Source: Fulvimarina pelagi HTCC2506 (GTDB lineage: Bacteria > Pseudomonadota > Alphaproteobacteria > Rhizobiales > Rhizobiaceae). Taken from it: DNA of 64,000 nucleotides. Made by a program: the position numbers and the translations under genes. The notes under the pieces are model-generated. The model was given only the letters and a program-made list of their open reading frames with translations. It made no database searches and had not been told where the DNA came from. Positions 53,695-62,547 of this stretch are shown piece by piece. Location of the stretch: contig NZ_DS022272.1 in the NCBI RefSeq assembly GCF_000153705.1, positions 2,247,874-2,311,873 on the forward strand, given 5' to 3'. Numbering within the stretch: the first letter of the stretch is position 1; each line of letters opens with the position of its first letter.

Positions 53695-53753
53695 TGCCTT
53701 CCATTTGTAAATCATGGCAGGATCGTCGCAGTGGTGAGGGAGGTCCGGCACAA

Positions 53754-54752
53754 ATGGTACGGGAGGCAAGCGATGAGACGGAAGCGTTCGCCGCCGACGT
53801 TTGCTGGCACTACTACGTCAACGGGATGACTCAGGCGGACATCGCCAAACATCTTGACACAACGCGGCTTCGCGTGAACCAGGCAATCCAGAAGGCGAAA
53901 TCGCTCGGTATCGTGAAGGTGCAGATCGACTCGCCATTTTCTGCCCGCATCGAGCTTCAGGAGGCCTTGCGCAGAGAGCTCGGTATAAAGCGGGTGCAGA
54001 TCGGCCCAGCGCGGCGTGACAAATACAACTATCATACGGCCGTAGGCGCAGCGCTTGCCGCCTTCCTCTCCGACAAGATCCGGTCGAGAGCCTGGAAATC
54101 GATCGGCGTCTCCTGGGGCATGACGCTGGAAGCCGCCATCCAGAGGCTGCTGCCCCAGACCCTGCCCGATCTCGAGATCGTCTCGATGCTGGGCGGCACA
54201 ATGCAGGGCGCTTCTTTCAATTCCTTCAGCATCGCCTCCGGCTTCGCGGCCCGCTTCGGCGCAAGCTACTCGCTTCTCGCCGCGCCCATCTTCCTCTCGG
54301 AAGGCGTCGATCGCGATCTATTCTTGTCACAGCAGATCTTCGCCGATCATTTCGCGAAATTTGAGACGCTGGACGCTGCGATCCTCACGGCATCGGACGT
54401 CTCGCCGCGCTCTTTCCTCGTCGCCAACGGCATGCAGAAATCGCTGGCCGAGGATCTGATGGAGGCCGGGGCGATTGGTGACGTTCTAGGACGCTTCCTC
54501 GACGCCGAAGGCCGGTCAATCGGCCATCCAATTGACGAGCGCACGATTGGCGTCGACCTTTCGGTCGTCGAGCGCATACCGGAAAAAATACTCGCCGCCG
54601 CCGGTTCCCATAAGATCGAGATTATCCGAGCCGCCTCCCGGCGCGGACTGGTCGATACGCTGGTGACCGACGATGTGACAGCCGAACTCCTCATCGAAGC
54701 AGCGACGACCTCTCGCTCTACCAAGCTCGCCGAGGCCTCGGCCAGCACCTAG
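53754..54752 (+). CDS. SorC/DeoR-type sugar-binding transcriptional regulator
   Basis: The 332-residue product has an N-terminal helix-turn-helix (YVNGMTQADIAKHLDTTRLR, in the first 45 residues) and a C-terminal SorC sugar-binding domain (about 60-320) with SWGMTLEAAIQRLLP and SMLGGTMQG. SorC-family proteins respond to a phosphorylated sugar. ATG 53754 is preceded by GGGAGG at 8-13 bases or more. It probably controls both divergent operons. Confidence 0.9.
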   Translation: MVREASDETEAFAADVCWHYYVNGMTQADIAKHLDTTRLRVNQAIQKAKSLGIVKVQIDSPFSARIELQEALRRELGIKRVQIGPARRDKYNYHTAVGAALAAFLSDKIRSRAWKSIGVSWGMTLEAAIQRLLPQTLPDLEIVSMLGGTMQGASFNSFSIASGFAARFGASYSLLAAPIFLSEGVDRDLFLSQQIFADHFAKFETLDAAILTASDVSPRSFLVANGMQKSLAEDLMEAGAIGDVLGRFLDAEGRSIGHPIDERTIGVDLSVVERIPEKILAAAGSHKIEIIRAASRRGLVDTLVTDDVTAELLIEAATTSRSTKLAEASAST

Positions 54753-54808
54753 CCGCGCGCATTCGAAATCGCGTGCCCATGCGAAATCGCATTCAGAAAG
54801 GACCGTCC

Positions 54809-55693
54809 ATGAGACGTCTCGGCATTCATTCATTCGTCTGGACAGACGGCCAAACCCAGGAGGGTCTCGAACGGGCGCTCGACAAATCCGCCGAGCACGG
54901 ATACCGGATGATCGAATTTGCTTATCTCCGTCCCGAGAAATTCGATCTCGACCGGCTCGGAAAGAAGGCGAAGGACCTCGACATCGACGTCGTCGTGACG
55001 ATGGGCCTGCCGCGCGAGGCCGACGTTTCCAGCGAGGACAAGGCGGTCGTCGCGAAGGGACGCGATATACTCGCCAATGCCGTCAAGGCCGTGCGCGACA
55101 TCGGCGGTATCCGGCTCGGCGGCATTCTCTTTTCCATGCACGGCAAATACGAGCGGATGCCGACCCGCACCGGCTGGATGAACAGCGCCGAAGCGATTGC
55201 GGCCACTGCGGAACTCGCAAAGGAGAACGGCGTCGAGATCGTCCTCGAAATCGTCAACCGCTTCGAGTCGAACCTTCTCAACACGACAGCTCAAGGGCTC
55301 AAGTTCATCGAGGACACTGGCCGCGACGACGTCTTCCTCCACCTCGACTCATTTCACATGAACATCGAGGAAGCCGATCCGGCGGCGGCCATCCGGCTCG
55401 CCGGCGACAGGATGACCTATTACCATATCGGCGAGAATTATCGCGGTTTCCTCGGCACCGGAACGATCGACTTCGACGCGATCTTCCGAGCGCTCGCGGA
55501 CATCGGCTACGACCGGGACATCGTCTTCGAGAGCTTTTCGAGCGCCGTCGTAGACGAAGCTCTGTCACTCGCCTGCGGCATCTGGCGCGACACCTGGAGC
55601 GACAACGATCCGCTTGCCGCCCACGCCAAACGCTTCATCGAAATGAAGTGGGAAGAAGCGCAGCGCCAGCACGCCATCAACCGGGCGGCCTGA
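54809..55693 (+). CDS. Tagatose/allulose 3-epimerase-like sugar isomerase
   Basis: The 294-residue TIM-barrel protein belongs to the AP-endonuclease-2-like sugar isomerases. The four metal ligands of D-tagatose 3-epimerase have clear counterparts: Glu in EIVLEIVNRFESN (about 152), Asp in LHLDSFHMNIEEAD (about 185), His in YYHIGENYRG (about 211), and Glu in IVFESFSS (about 246). It therefore probably epimerises a ketose at C3. ATG 54809 has AAAGGA upstream. The kinase starts 11 bases downstream. Confidence 0.86.
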   Translation: MRRLGIHSFVWTDGQTQEGLERALDKSAEHGYRMIEFAYLRPEKFDLDRLGKKAKDLDIDVVVTMGLPREADVSSEDKAVVAKGRDILANAVKAVRDIGGIRLGGILFSMHGKYERMPTRTGWMNSAEAIAATAELAKENGVEIVLEIVNRFESNLLNTTAQGLKFIEDTGRDDVFLHLDSFHMNIEEADPAAAIRLAGDRMTYYHIGENYRGFLGTGTIDFDAIFRALADIGYDRDIVFESFSSAVVDEALSLACGIWRDTWSDNDPLAAHAKRFIEMKWEEAQRQHAINRAA

Positions 55694-55704
55694 GGCGCAA
55701 GACG

Positions 55705-56685
55705 ATGATGGCGACGCTCAGCCCGGACAGTCTCGGCCCGACGATTTGCGTCGGGGAGATCCTCGTCGAGATCATGGCGACGACGATCGGCGACGGCTTC
55801 CGCGAGCCGATCGATCTTATCGGTCCATTCCCTAGCGGCGCGCCGGCCATCTTCATTAGCCAGTGCGCGCGCATCGGCGGAATGGCGGCGATGATCGGCG
55901 CAGTGGGCGAGGATGATTTCGGCCGGATCAACACCGAGCGCCTCGCGGACGACGGCGCTGACATTTCAGCGATCGCCGTCGATCTGGACTACCCAACGGG
56001 CAGTGCCTTCGTGCGCTACCGGTCCGATGGCTCTCGCGACTTCGTCTACAATATCGCCACTTCCGCCGCCGCCCGCTTCGGCTGGATCGGGAATGTAGAG
56101 GCGTTGGTGAGCCGCGCCGGTCATTTGCACGTGATGGGTTCGGGGCTTTCGATGCAGAGTGCGGTCGACGTGATCGAGCGTGCACTTCCCATCATCAGAG
56201 AGCGCGGCGGCAGTCTCTCGGTCGATCCGAACCTGCGCAAGGAAATTACCTACGATGCGGACACTAAGAAGCGCTTTCGAAATCTGATTGCGACAGCCGA
56301 TCTGCTTCTGCCATCGGGCGAGGAGCTGGAGCTTGCCGCCGGTATCGAGGGAGAGGACGCTGCCATCGAACGGCTCTTCGAGATGGGCGTGAAGGAGATC
56401 GCGCTGAAGCGTGGGTCGGCTGGCGCCACAGTCTTCCGTCCGGGTGCGGAGCCGGTTTCGGCCGCGGCCTTCGAGGTCGAAGAAATCGATCCGACCGGCG
56501 CGGGAGACTGCTTCGGCGGTGCCTATGTCGCCTCTCGGCGGCTCGGGCTCAGCGTCGAAGAAGCGCTGACCTATGCGAATGCCGCCGGAGCCCGGAACGT
56601 AACGCGCCGTGGGCCCATGGAAGGAGCGGGCACGCGCGAAGAGCTGGACAGGTTCATCGCCGAAACGCCGAGGCTGGGCGGATGA
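55705..56685 (+). CDS. PfkB-family sugar kinase, possible tagatose kinase
   Basis: The 326-residue product is a ribokinase-type kinase: an N-terminal GEILVEI, GGMAAMIGAVGEDDFG, and the C-terminal DPTGAGDCFGGAY, whose Asp is the catalytic base (about 259). With the tagatose-type epimerase before it and a GatZ-type protein behind it (ATGA overlap at 56682), its substrate may be D-tagatose, giving tagatose 6-phosphate. That is inferred from neighbours. Two consecutive ATG codons begin the frame. Confidence 0.88.
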   Translation: MMATLSPDSLGPTICVGEILVEIMATTIGDGFREPIDLIGPFPSGAPAIFISQCARIGGMAAMIGAVGEDDFGRINTERLADDGADISAIAVDLDYPTGSAFVRYRSDGSRDFVYNIATSAAARFGWIGNVEALVSRAGHLHVMGSGLSMQSAVDVIERALPIIRERGGSLSVDPNLRKEITYDADTKKRFRNLIATADLLLPSGEELELAAGIEGEDAAIERLFEMGVKEIALKRGSAGATVFRPGAEPVSAAAFEVEEIDPTGAGDCFGGAYVASRRLGLSVEEALTYANAAGARNVTRRGPMEGAGTREELDRFIAETPRLGG

Positions 56686-57974
56686 TCGCGGTTCTCGACA
56701 GCCTCGCCGCGTCTCGACGTTCCGGAACACTGCGCGGCATAACCTCCGTCTGCTCGGCTCATCCGGTCGTGCTTCGAGCGGCGCTGCGTCATGCAAGGCA
56801 GCGGAGCGGCAACGTGCTGATCGAGGCGACCTGCAACCAGGTCAATCATCGCGGTGGCTATACCGGCATGACACCGGCAGACTTCTCTGCGTTGGTGATG
56901 CGCATCGCCGCGGACGAGGGCTATCCGGCGGACCGCATCATTCTCGGGGGTGATCATCTCGGGCCGAACCCCTGGCGCCACCAGCCGGCCCAAACCGCTA
57001 TGGCCGAGGCCGAGCGGATGATGTCGGCCTATGCCGAGGCCGGTTTCGCAAAGCTCCATCTCGACTGCTCCATGGGCTGCGAAGGTGAGCCCGTCGCGCT
57101 CGACGATGAGACGACCGCCCGCCGCGCGGCAAGGCTTGCCAAGGTCGCGGACGAGACCGCGCAAGTCACCGGCAGAGACCTGCCCCGCTTCGTTTTCGGC
57201 ACCGAAGTACCGCCGCCCGGCGGCGCCGACCACGCTCTCGACGGCGTGACACCAACCTCGCCTGCGGCCGCCCGCGAGACGATCGCAGTGCATCGCGTGG
57301 TGTTCCGGGAGATGGGGATCGAACGGGCATTCGACCGTGCCATCGCCGTGGTGGTCCAGCCCGGCGTCGAGTTCGGCAACCGGAACGTCGTCACCTACAA
57401 TCCGGCCAAGGCGGCCAGTCTGACCCGTGTTCTGGACGACGAGCCTGACCTCGTCTTCGAAGCTCATTCGACGGATTACCAAGGCCTTGGTCCCTTGAGC
57501 GCATTGGTGCGCGACGGCTTCCCGATCCTAAAGGTCGGGCCCGAACTCACCTTCGTCCTGCGCGAGGCGCTCTATGCGCTCGACCTCATCGCCTCGGATC
57601 TCGTTCCGGACTATGGCGAGCGGCCGCTGATGCAGGCGATGGAAGCAGCGATGCGCGCCGAACCTGTGAATTGGCAGCGTCACTATCACGGAAGTGAGGC
57701 AGAGACGTTCGTCCTGCGGCATTATTCGCTGTCGGACCGCATCCGTTATTATTGGCCTGTGCGCGAAGCAGAGGCCGCCGTCGAACGACTCATGAAAGCG
57801 CTCTGTGGTGTACGCATCCCGCTCCCGCTTCTATGGCAACATCTGCCCGGTGCGGCACATTTCGCCGATTGCCCATTCGATCTGCAAGACGCGCTTATCT
57901 GGCGCGTGATGCAAAGCCTCGATGCCTATCAGGCAGCCGTAGAGCCCGGCGAAAGCCGAACTGACACCCAATAG
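56682..57974 (+). CDS. gatZ: GatZ/KbaZ-type tagatose-6-phosphate protein
   Basis: The 430-residue product matches the GatZ/KbaZ family, annotated in enterics as the non-catalytic subunit of tagatose-bisphosphate aldolase; in alphaproteobacteria without the partner subunit, members act as D-tagatose 6-phosphate 4-epimerases giving fructose 6-phosphate. Typical segments are GITSVCSAHPVVL, ATCNQVNHRGGYTGM, ILGGDHLGPNPW, and HLDCSMGCEGE. No GatY/KbaY aldolase is in the window, which supports the epimerase role. Translation is coupled to the kinase. Confidence 0.9.
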   Translation: MIAVLDSLAASRRSGTLRGITSVCSAHPVVLRAALRHARQRSGNVLIEATCNQVNHRGGYTGMTPADFSALVMRIAADEGYPADRIILGGDHLGPNPWRHQPAQTAMAEAERMMSAYAEAGFAKLHLDCSMGCEGEPVALDDETTARRAARLAKVADETAQVTGRDLPRFVFGTEVPPPGGADHALDGVTPTSPAAARETIAVHRVVFREMGIERAFDRAIAVVVQPGVEFGNRNVVTYNPAKAASLTRVLDDEPDLVFEAHSTDYQGLGPLSALVRDGFPILKVGPELTFVLREALYALDLIASDLVPDYGERPLMQAMEAAMRAEPVNWQRHYHGSEAETFVLRHYSLSDRIRYYWPVREAEAAVERLMKALCGVRIPLPLLWQHLPGAAHFADCPFDLQDALIWRVMQSLDAYQAAVEPGESRTDTQ

Positions 57975-57988
57975 TCGGAGGAAACAGC

Positions 57989-58753
57989 ATGTCACTCGAA
58001 CAATTCCGGATCGACGACAAGGTCGCCCTGATCACCGGCGGCAATCGCGGCATCGGCTTCGCGATCGCCAATCTCTTCGCCGAGGCCGGCGCGAAGTTGA
58101 TGTTAACGAGCCGCAGCCGCACGCCGCAGCTCGATGAACTGCTTGCGTCGAACCCCGAACGCTGTGCCTGGGTCGAGGCGGACCTGACGGACCCAGCCGC
58201 GCCCGACGCGATTGTGAAGGCGACGACCGACAAGTTCGGCAGGCTGGACATTCTCGTCAACAATGCCGGCGTCGCAGCCAACGGCGACTTCCACGAATTC
58301 GACGACGACCAGCTCGCCTACATCATGGACACCAACCTGATCGCGCCCTTCCGCGTGGCGCGCTCGGCGATCAAGCCGATGCTCGATCAAGGCGGCGGAA
58401 CCATCGTCAATATCGGCTCGATCTCGGCCGATGTCGCCAACGACCCCCAGAAGCAAGTCGCGTACAATTCCTCCAAGGCAGCCGTCCACCAGATGACCAA
58501 GGTGATGGCCTTCGAATACGGGGGACGGAACATCCGTGTGAACGCGCTCGCGCCGGGCTATGTCGTCTCAGATATGACCGCCGGCGGCATCGCGAACGCC
58601 GAATGGAACAAGATCTGGACCGAGAACACACCCATGGGCCGCTTCGCCCAGCCGGAGGAAATGGCGACCTGCGCGCTGTTCCTCGCCTCGCCCGCCTCAA
58701 GCTACGTGACCGGATCGATCCTGACCGCCGACGGTGGCTACACAACTCACTGA
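57989..58753 (+). CDS. Short-chain dehydrogenase/reductase 1
   Basis: The 254-residue product is a classical SDR: TGGNRGIGFAIA (about 15-26) binds the nucleotide, NNAGVAANG follows, and the catalytic Ser and YNSSKAA triad is present (Tyr about 157, Lys 161). The C-terminus ends with SSYVTGSILTADGGY. The start ATG 57989 has GGAGGAAA upstream. It is the first of three consecutive SDR genes, each probably oxidising a different polyol or sugar. Confidence 0.9.
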   Translation: MSLEQFRIDDKVALITGGNRGIGFAIANLFAEAGAKLMLTSRSRTPQLDELLASNPERCAWVEADLTDPAAPDAIVKATTDKFGRLDILVNNAGVAANGDFHEFDDDQLAYIMDTNLIAPFRVARSAIKPMLDQGGGTIVNIGSISADVANDPQKQVAYNSSKAAVHQMTKVMAFEYGGRNIRVNALAPGYVVSDMTAGGIANAEWNKIWTENTPMGRFAQPEEMATCALFLASPASSYVTGSILTADGGYTTH

Positions 58754-58848
58754 CGAAGGCCGAAGGCGTACCCGCGGGCGGATCGCGAAGTCCGGTCCGT
58801 CCGCTACCTACAGCCGTTCGACCGCATCCCTCAATCTGGAGAACACTC

Positions 58849-59577
58849 ATGGCTGAAAAGCTGGCTGGCAAGATCGCCGCGGTCACCGGTGCGGCGTCGG
58901 GCATCGGCCTCGCGACGACCGAAGCCCTTCTCGAGGCAGGCGCAATCGTCGTGATGGTTGATCGCGACGAGAAGGCTTTGTCCCAAATCACGGGCCGGCT
59001 CGGCGACAAGGCGATCGCCCAAGTGACCGACCTCCTCGACATCGACAGCTGCGCGCGAATGGTGCCGGAAATCCTGGAGAAGGTGGATCATATCGACATT
59101 CTCCACTGCAATGCCGGCACCTATATCGGCGGTGACCTGATCGAGACGGACACCGCGACGATCGACCGGATGCTCAATCTCAACATCAACGTCGTGATGA
59201 AGAACGTGCGCGATGTCATACCTCACATGATCGAGCGCGGCACGGGCGACATCGTCGTCACGGCCTCCGTCGCCGGCCACATGCCGATCCAGTGGGAGCC
59301 TGTCTATTCGGGATCGAAATGGGCGATAACCTGCTTCGTCCAGACCATGCGTCGCCAACTTAACAAACATGGTATTCGCGTCGGACAGGTCTCGCCCGGC
59401 CCTGTCATCTCGGCGCTTCTCGCCGACTGGCCGCCGGAGCGCCTGCAAGCAGCCAAGGACTCCGGCAGCCTGATCGAGCCGACCGAGGTTTCCGACGCGA
59501 TCATCTTCATGCTCACGCGCTCACGCAACGTGACCATCCGCGACATGATCGTGCTGCCGACCAACTTCGACATCTGA
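58849..59577 (+). CDS. Short-chain dehydrogenase/reductase 2
   Basis: The 242-residue SDR has TGAASGIGLATTEAL near the N-terminus, CNAGTY in place of the common NNAG, and YSGSKWA as the active-site YxxxK. The C-terminus, RSRNVTIRDMIVLPTNFDI, is typical of the sorbitol-dehydrogenase-like SDR branch (SmoS/ribitol-type). The start ATG 58849 has GGAGAA upstream. The frame is open upstream, but that part overlaps the first SDR antisense. The gap to the first SDR (95 bases) is unusually long for this operon. Confidence 0.9.
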   Translation: MAEKLAGKIAAVTGAASGIGLATTEALLEAGAIVVMVDRDEKALSQITGRLGDKAIAQVTDLLDIDSCARMVPEILEKVDHIDILHCNAGTYIGGDLIETDTATIDRMLNLNINVVMKNVRDVIPHMIERGTGDIVVTASVAGHMPIQWEPVYSGSKWAITCFVQTMRRQLNKHGIRVGQVSPGPVISALLADWPPERLQAAKDSGSLIEPTEVSDAIIFMLTRSRNVTIRDMIVLPTNFDI

Positions 59578-59608
59578 CGGCGGAGCCGCGACAAAGGGAG
59601 GAGACACC

Positions 59609-60340
59609 ATGACCGATCTCAGCGGTCTGACCGCACTCATCACCGGCGCGGCCGGCGGCATTGGGACTGCGATGGCGGAAGCCTTCGCGAAGGCCGGAGC
59701 GCGGCTTGTGCTGGTGGATGTTGAGGACACGGCCGAGCTTGCGGCGAAGTACGGTGGCGACAACCGGCACGCGACCATCGATCTTCAGGACCCGGGTGCA
59801 ATAGCATCCGGTGTCGAAGCAATCGGCAAGGACAGCGGCATCGATATCCTCGTCAACAATGCCGGACTCGGCATGGTCTTCCCAGCCGAGAAGACGGATA
59901 TCGACGCCTGGGACCGAACCATGCGCATCAATCTGCGCGCGCCTTGGCTTATGGCCGCCGCCGCTCTGCCCTTTCTGAAGGCCTCGGGGCGCGGGCGGAT
60001 CGTCAATCTCTCCTCGCAGGCCGGCGTCATCGCCATCGAGGAGCACGCCGCATATGGCGCAAGCAAGGCGGGGCTGATCAATCTCACCCAGGTGATGGCA
60101 ATCGAATGGGCGCAATACGGGATCACCGCGAACGCCATAGCGCCGACCGTCGTTGAGACGCCGATGGCGCTCGTCGGTTGGTCAGGCGAAAAAGGTGACA
60201 AGGCGCGGCGCGAGATCCCGGTCGGGCGTTTCGCGAAACCGGCCGAAATCGCTGCCGCCGCGGTCTATCTCGCCTCGGCAGAAGCCGGCATCATCAATGG
60301 TGCCACGCTACGCGCGGATGGAGGTTACACGGTGCGCTAA
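59609..60340 (+). CDS. Short-chain dehydrogenase/reductase 3
   Basis: The 243-residue SDR has ITGAAGGIGTAMAEA (about 11-25), NNAGLGM, and YGASKAG as the catalytic YxxxK. It ends GATLRADGGYTVR. The start ATG 59609 has AGGGAGGAG upstream. It is last in the rightward operon, before a terminator, and converges with the second transporter. Confidence 0.9.
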   Translation: MTDLSGLTALITGAAGGIGTAMAEAFAKAGARLVLVDVEDTAELAAKYGGDNRHATIDLQDPGAIASGVEAIGKDSGIDILVNNAGLGMVFPAEKTDIDAWDRTMRINLRAPWLMAAAALPFLKASGRGRIVNLSSQAGVIAIEEHAAYGASKAGLINLTQVMAIEWAQYGITANAIAPTVVETPMALVGWSGEKGDKARREIPVGRFAKPAEIAAAAVYLASAEAGIINGATLRADGGYTVR

Positions 60341-60379
60341 GCCCGGCCCCTCCGGCACGCGAATTTTTCACTGCAACAA

Positions 60380-60410
60380 CCCCGCCCGTCGATTGACCGG
60401 GCGAGGTTTT
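60380..60410 (+). terminator. Terminator between convergent SDR and transporter operons
   Basis: CGCCCG (60383-60388) pairs with CGGGCG (60398-60403), extended outward by CC/GG pairs past one mismatch, and is followed by TTTT at 60407-60410. It lies 40 bases after the third SDR stop. Confidence 0.82.
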
Positions 60411-60437
60411 CTGTAAGTGGCTATCCGTTGACGTCAA

Positions 60438-61541
60438 TCAGAAATCGAAGTCGTTGATGTCCTCCTTAGTGAACACCTTTGGTGCTCCGAGCAGCACTTG
60501 GCTCTGATTGACGACTTGGAGTTCACCGAGACGTCCAGCATTCACCGTCGTTGCGCCTGGCTCGAGCGTACCATCGGCAACCTGCCGCATCACCTGAGCG
60601 GCGGCATATCCGAGATCGACGGTGTTCCAGAGGATCGTAGACTTGATGCAGTCGCCGTTGATGTAAGGCTTCATAGCGTTCGGCAGAGCAAGTCCGACGA
60701 CTGAGACCTTGCCGCAGAGACCGTTCTGCTGGACTGCCTCCGATGCCGCGGGGGTTGCGACGCTGGTCATACCGAGAATGCCGTTCAGCTCGTCGCCATA
60801 TTTGTTGATGAGGGTCTGAGCCTGATTGAAGGACAGAATATTGTCCTCCTGGGCTTCTACCGTCTCGAGGAAAGTGAGGTTCGGATAGCACTTCTCGGTA
60901 TAGGCCTGCATCTCGGAGATCCACCGCGCCTGGTTCGGCGTTGTGAAAGTGGAGGTGACGATGGCGAAGCTGCCCTCCTCGCCAATTTCCGAAGCGAGCT
61001 GGTCCATCATCGATTTCGCAACGCCATTTGGCAGCGCCTGGTTCACGAACCACTGGCGGGCGTCGGCCTCGGCGTCAGCATCATAGCCGACGACGTTGAT
61101 GCCGGCATCGAGCGCCCTCTTAAGAACCGGCGCGATCGCCACCGGATCGTTCGCGGCGAAGAGAATACCGTCGACACCGCTCGTGATGTAGTTGTCGACG
61201 AAGGTGATCTGCTCGTCGATATTGGCGCGCGTCGGGCCGTCGGTGTTGATCGTGATATTACCGAGTTCCTCGACCGCTTGCTGCATGCCGGACGCGGTGC
61301 TCGCGAAGTAGCCGACCCCGACGAGCTTGGGAATGTCGACGACAGTGATCTCCTGACCGTTGCGGTCCGGCGCATCGGTAGGTGTGCCGCCATTGTATTC
61401 GCCTGGCTCGGGTGCCGGGGACTCACCCTCGCAGGCGAGCGGACTGGTCGGCTGGTCGTCGCCACCGGTCCAGGCCGACTGGGCGGAAACCGGGGTCGAC
61501 AGCAGGCTTGCGCCCAGAAGGGCCGTGATCAGTTTCTTCAT
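60438..61541 (-). CDS. Periplasmic sugar-binding protein (RbsB/LsrB type)
   Basis: The 367-residue product is the receptor of a second sugar importer, CUT2-type. It has a signal peptide (LITALLGASLLSTPVSAQ), an acidic proline-rich stretch (about 25-60), then the type 1 periplasmic fold with VDIPKLVGVGYFASTASGMQ and DGILFAANDPVAIAPVLKRA (in part). The start is ATG 61541 with GGAGAAAC directly upstream. In this operon it is last (ATPase-permease-permease-receptor), so it could be expressed from its own promoter or by processing. Confidence 0.92.
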   Translation of the reverse strand: MKKLITALLGASLLSTPVSAQSAWTGGDDQPTSPLACEGESPAPEPGEYNGGTPTDAPDRNGQEITVVDIPKLVGVGYFASTASGMQQAVEELGNITINTDGPTRANIDEQITFVDNYITSGVDGILFAANDPVAIAPVLKRALDAGINVVGYDADAEADARQWFVNQALPNGVAKSMMDQLASEIGEEGSFAIVTSTFTTPNQARWISEMQAYTEKCYPNLTFLETVEAQEDNILSFNQAQTLINKYGDELNGILGMTSVATPAASEAVQQNGLCGKVSVVGLALPNAMKPYINGDCIKSTILWNTVDLGYAAAQVMRQVADGTLEPGATTVNAGRLGELQVVNQSQVLLGAPKVFTKEDINDFDF

Positions 61542-61591
61542 CTGTTTCTCCTCCGTGTGTCAGGTGCCGAGTCGGCACCCCTTCCCCAACC

Positions 61592-62542
61592 TCAGTCGTT
61601 CGAGAAACGGCCGAGAATATTGCTGATCAGAACCGCCACTATCAGGATCGCGCCGATGACGACGGTAGTGCCGTCGCCGCGCACTCCCGCGAGAGAAAGG
61701 CCGTTCTGAAGAATTTGCATGAGGCAAAGGCCAATCAGCGTTCCGATGACCATGCCGCGCCCGCCGAAGATCGAGGTGCCGCCGAGTACAACGGCGGTGA
61801 TCACCTCGAGCTCGATCCCGTTGCCCATGTCCGAGCGCGTGGTGGAGACGCGCGAGACGAAGACGATCGCGGCAAGCGCCGAGATAAAGCCGGACGCCGT
61901 ATAGATGAGAAGCTTTGTGCGCTCGACCGGAAGCCCCGAAAACTCCGCTGCCGCCTCGTTATTGCCGATGGCGTAAGTCGTCCTCCCGAACGTGGTGAAG
62001 CGCAGGATGAAGATGCCAGCGATCGCCACCAGCGCGAAGAGCCAGAGCTGGGTCGGAATGCCAAGGATCTGTCCTTGCCCGAGCTGGGCGAACCATTCCG
62101 GATAGCCGCGCACCGAGCGCGCCTGGCTGATACCCTCGGCTAGCCCTCGATAGAGAGCGAGGGTCGCGAGGGTCGCGATCAGTGGCGGCACGCGGAAACG
62201 CGTGATGATGATGCCGTTTGCAAGACCCGCTGCCGTCCCAGCCACGAGCGAGAGCCCGACAGCAGCCGGCAGTGGCAGTCCGGCATTCTGCCAAAAGACG
62301 CCGACCAGAATGGCGCACAGCCCCATGATCGAGCCGACGGAGAGATCGATCCCGCCGGTGACGATGACGAACGTCATTGGGATCGCGATCAACCCGACCT
62401 CGGTCATCAGGCGCGCCTGATTGAGGAGGTTTGCGGTCGTCAGGAACCGGTCCGATTGGGCCGCCATCAGGAAGAGCGCGATGACGAAGAGGATGGCGAG
62501 GATCGTTTCGTGACGGATGAGAATGCGGGTCATGACAGCCAT
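61592..62542 (-). CDS. Sugar ABC transporter permease 2 (RbsC type)
   Basis: The 316-residue product has eight to ten membrane helices and the RbsC family motif GGIDLSVGSIMGL (about 62-74). The C-terminal half carries GTSIFGGRGMVIGTLIG (about 252-268). It starts five bases after the companion permease gene. The second permease differs enough that the pair probably forms a heterodimer. Confidence 0.93.
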   Translation of the reverse strand: MAVMTRILIRHETILAILFVIALFLMAAQSDRFLTTANLLNQARLMTEVGLIAIPMTFVIVTGGIDLSVGSIMGLCAILVGVFWQNAGLPLPAAVGLSLVAGTAAGLANGIIITRFRVPPLIATLATLALYRGLAEGISQARSVRGYPEWFAQLGQGQILGIPTQLWLFALVAIAGIFILRFTTFGRTTYAIGNNEAAAEFSGLPVERTKLLIYTASGFISALAAIVFVSRVSTTRSDMGNGIELEVITAVVLGGTSIFGGRGMVIGTLIGLCLMQILQNGLSLAGVRGDGTTVVIGAILIVAVLISNILGRFSND

Positions 62543-62547
62543 ACTCT

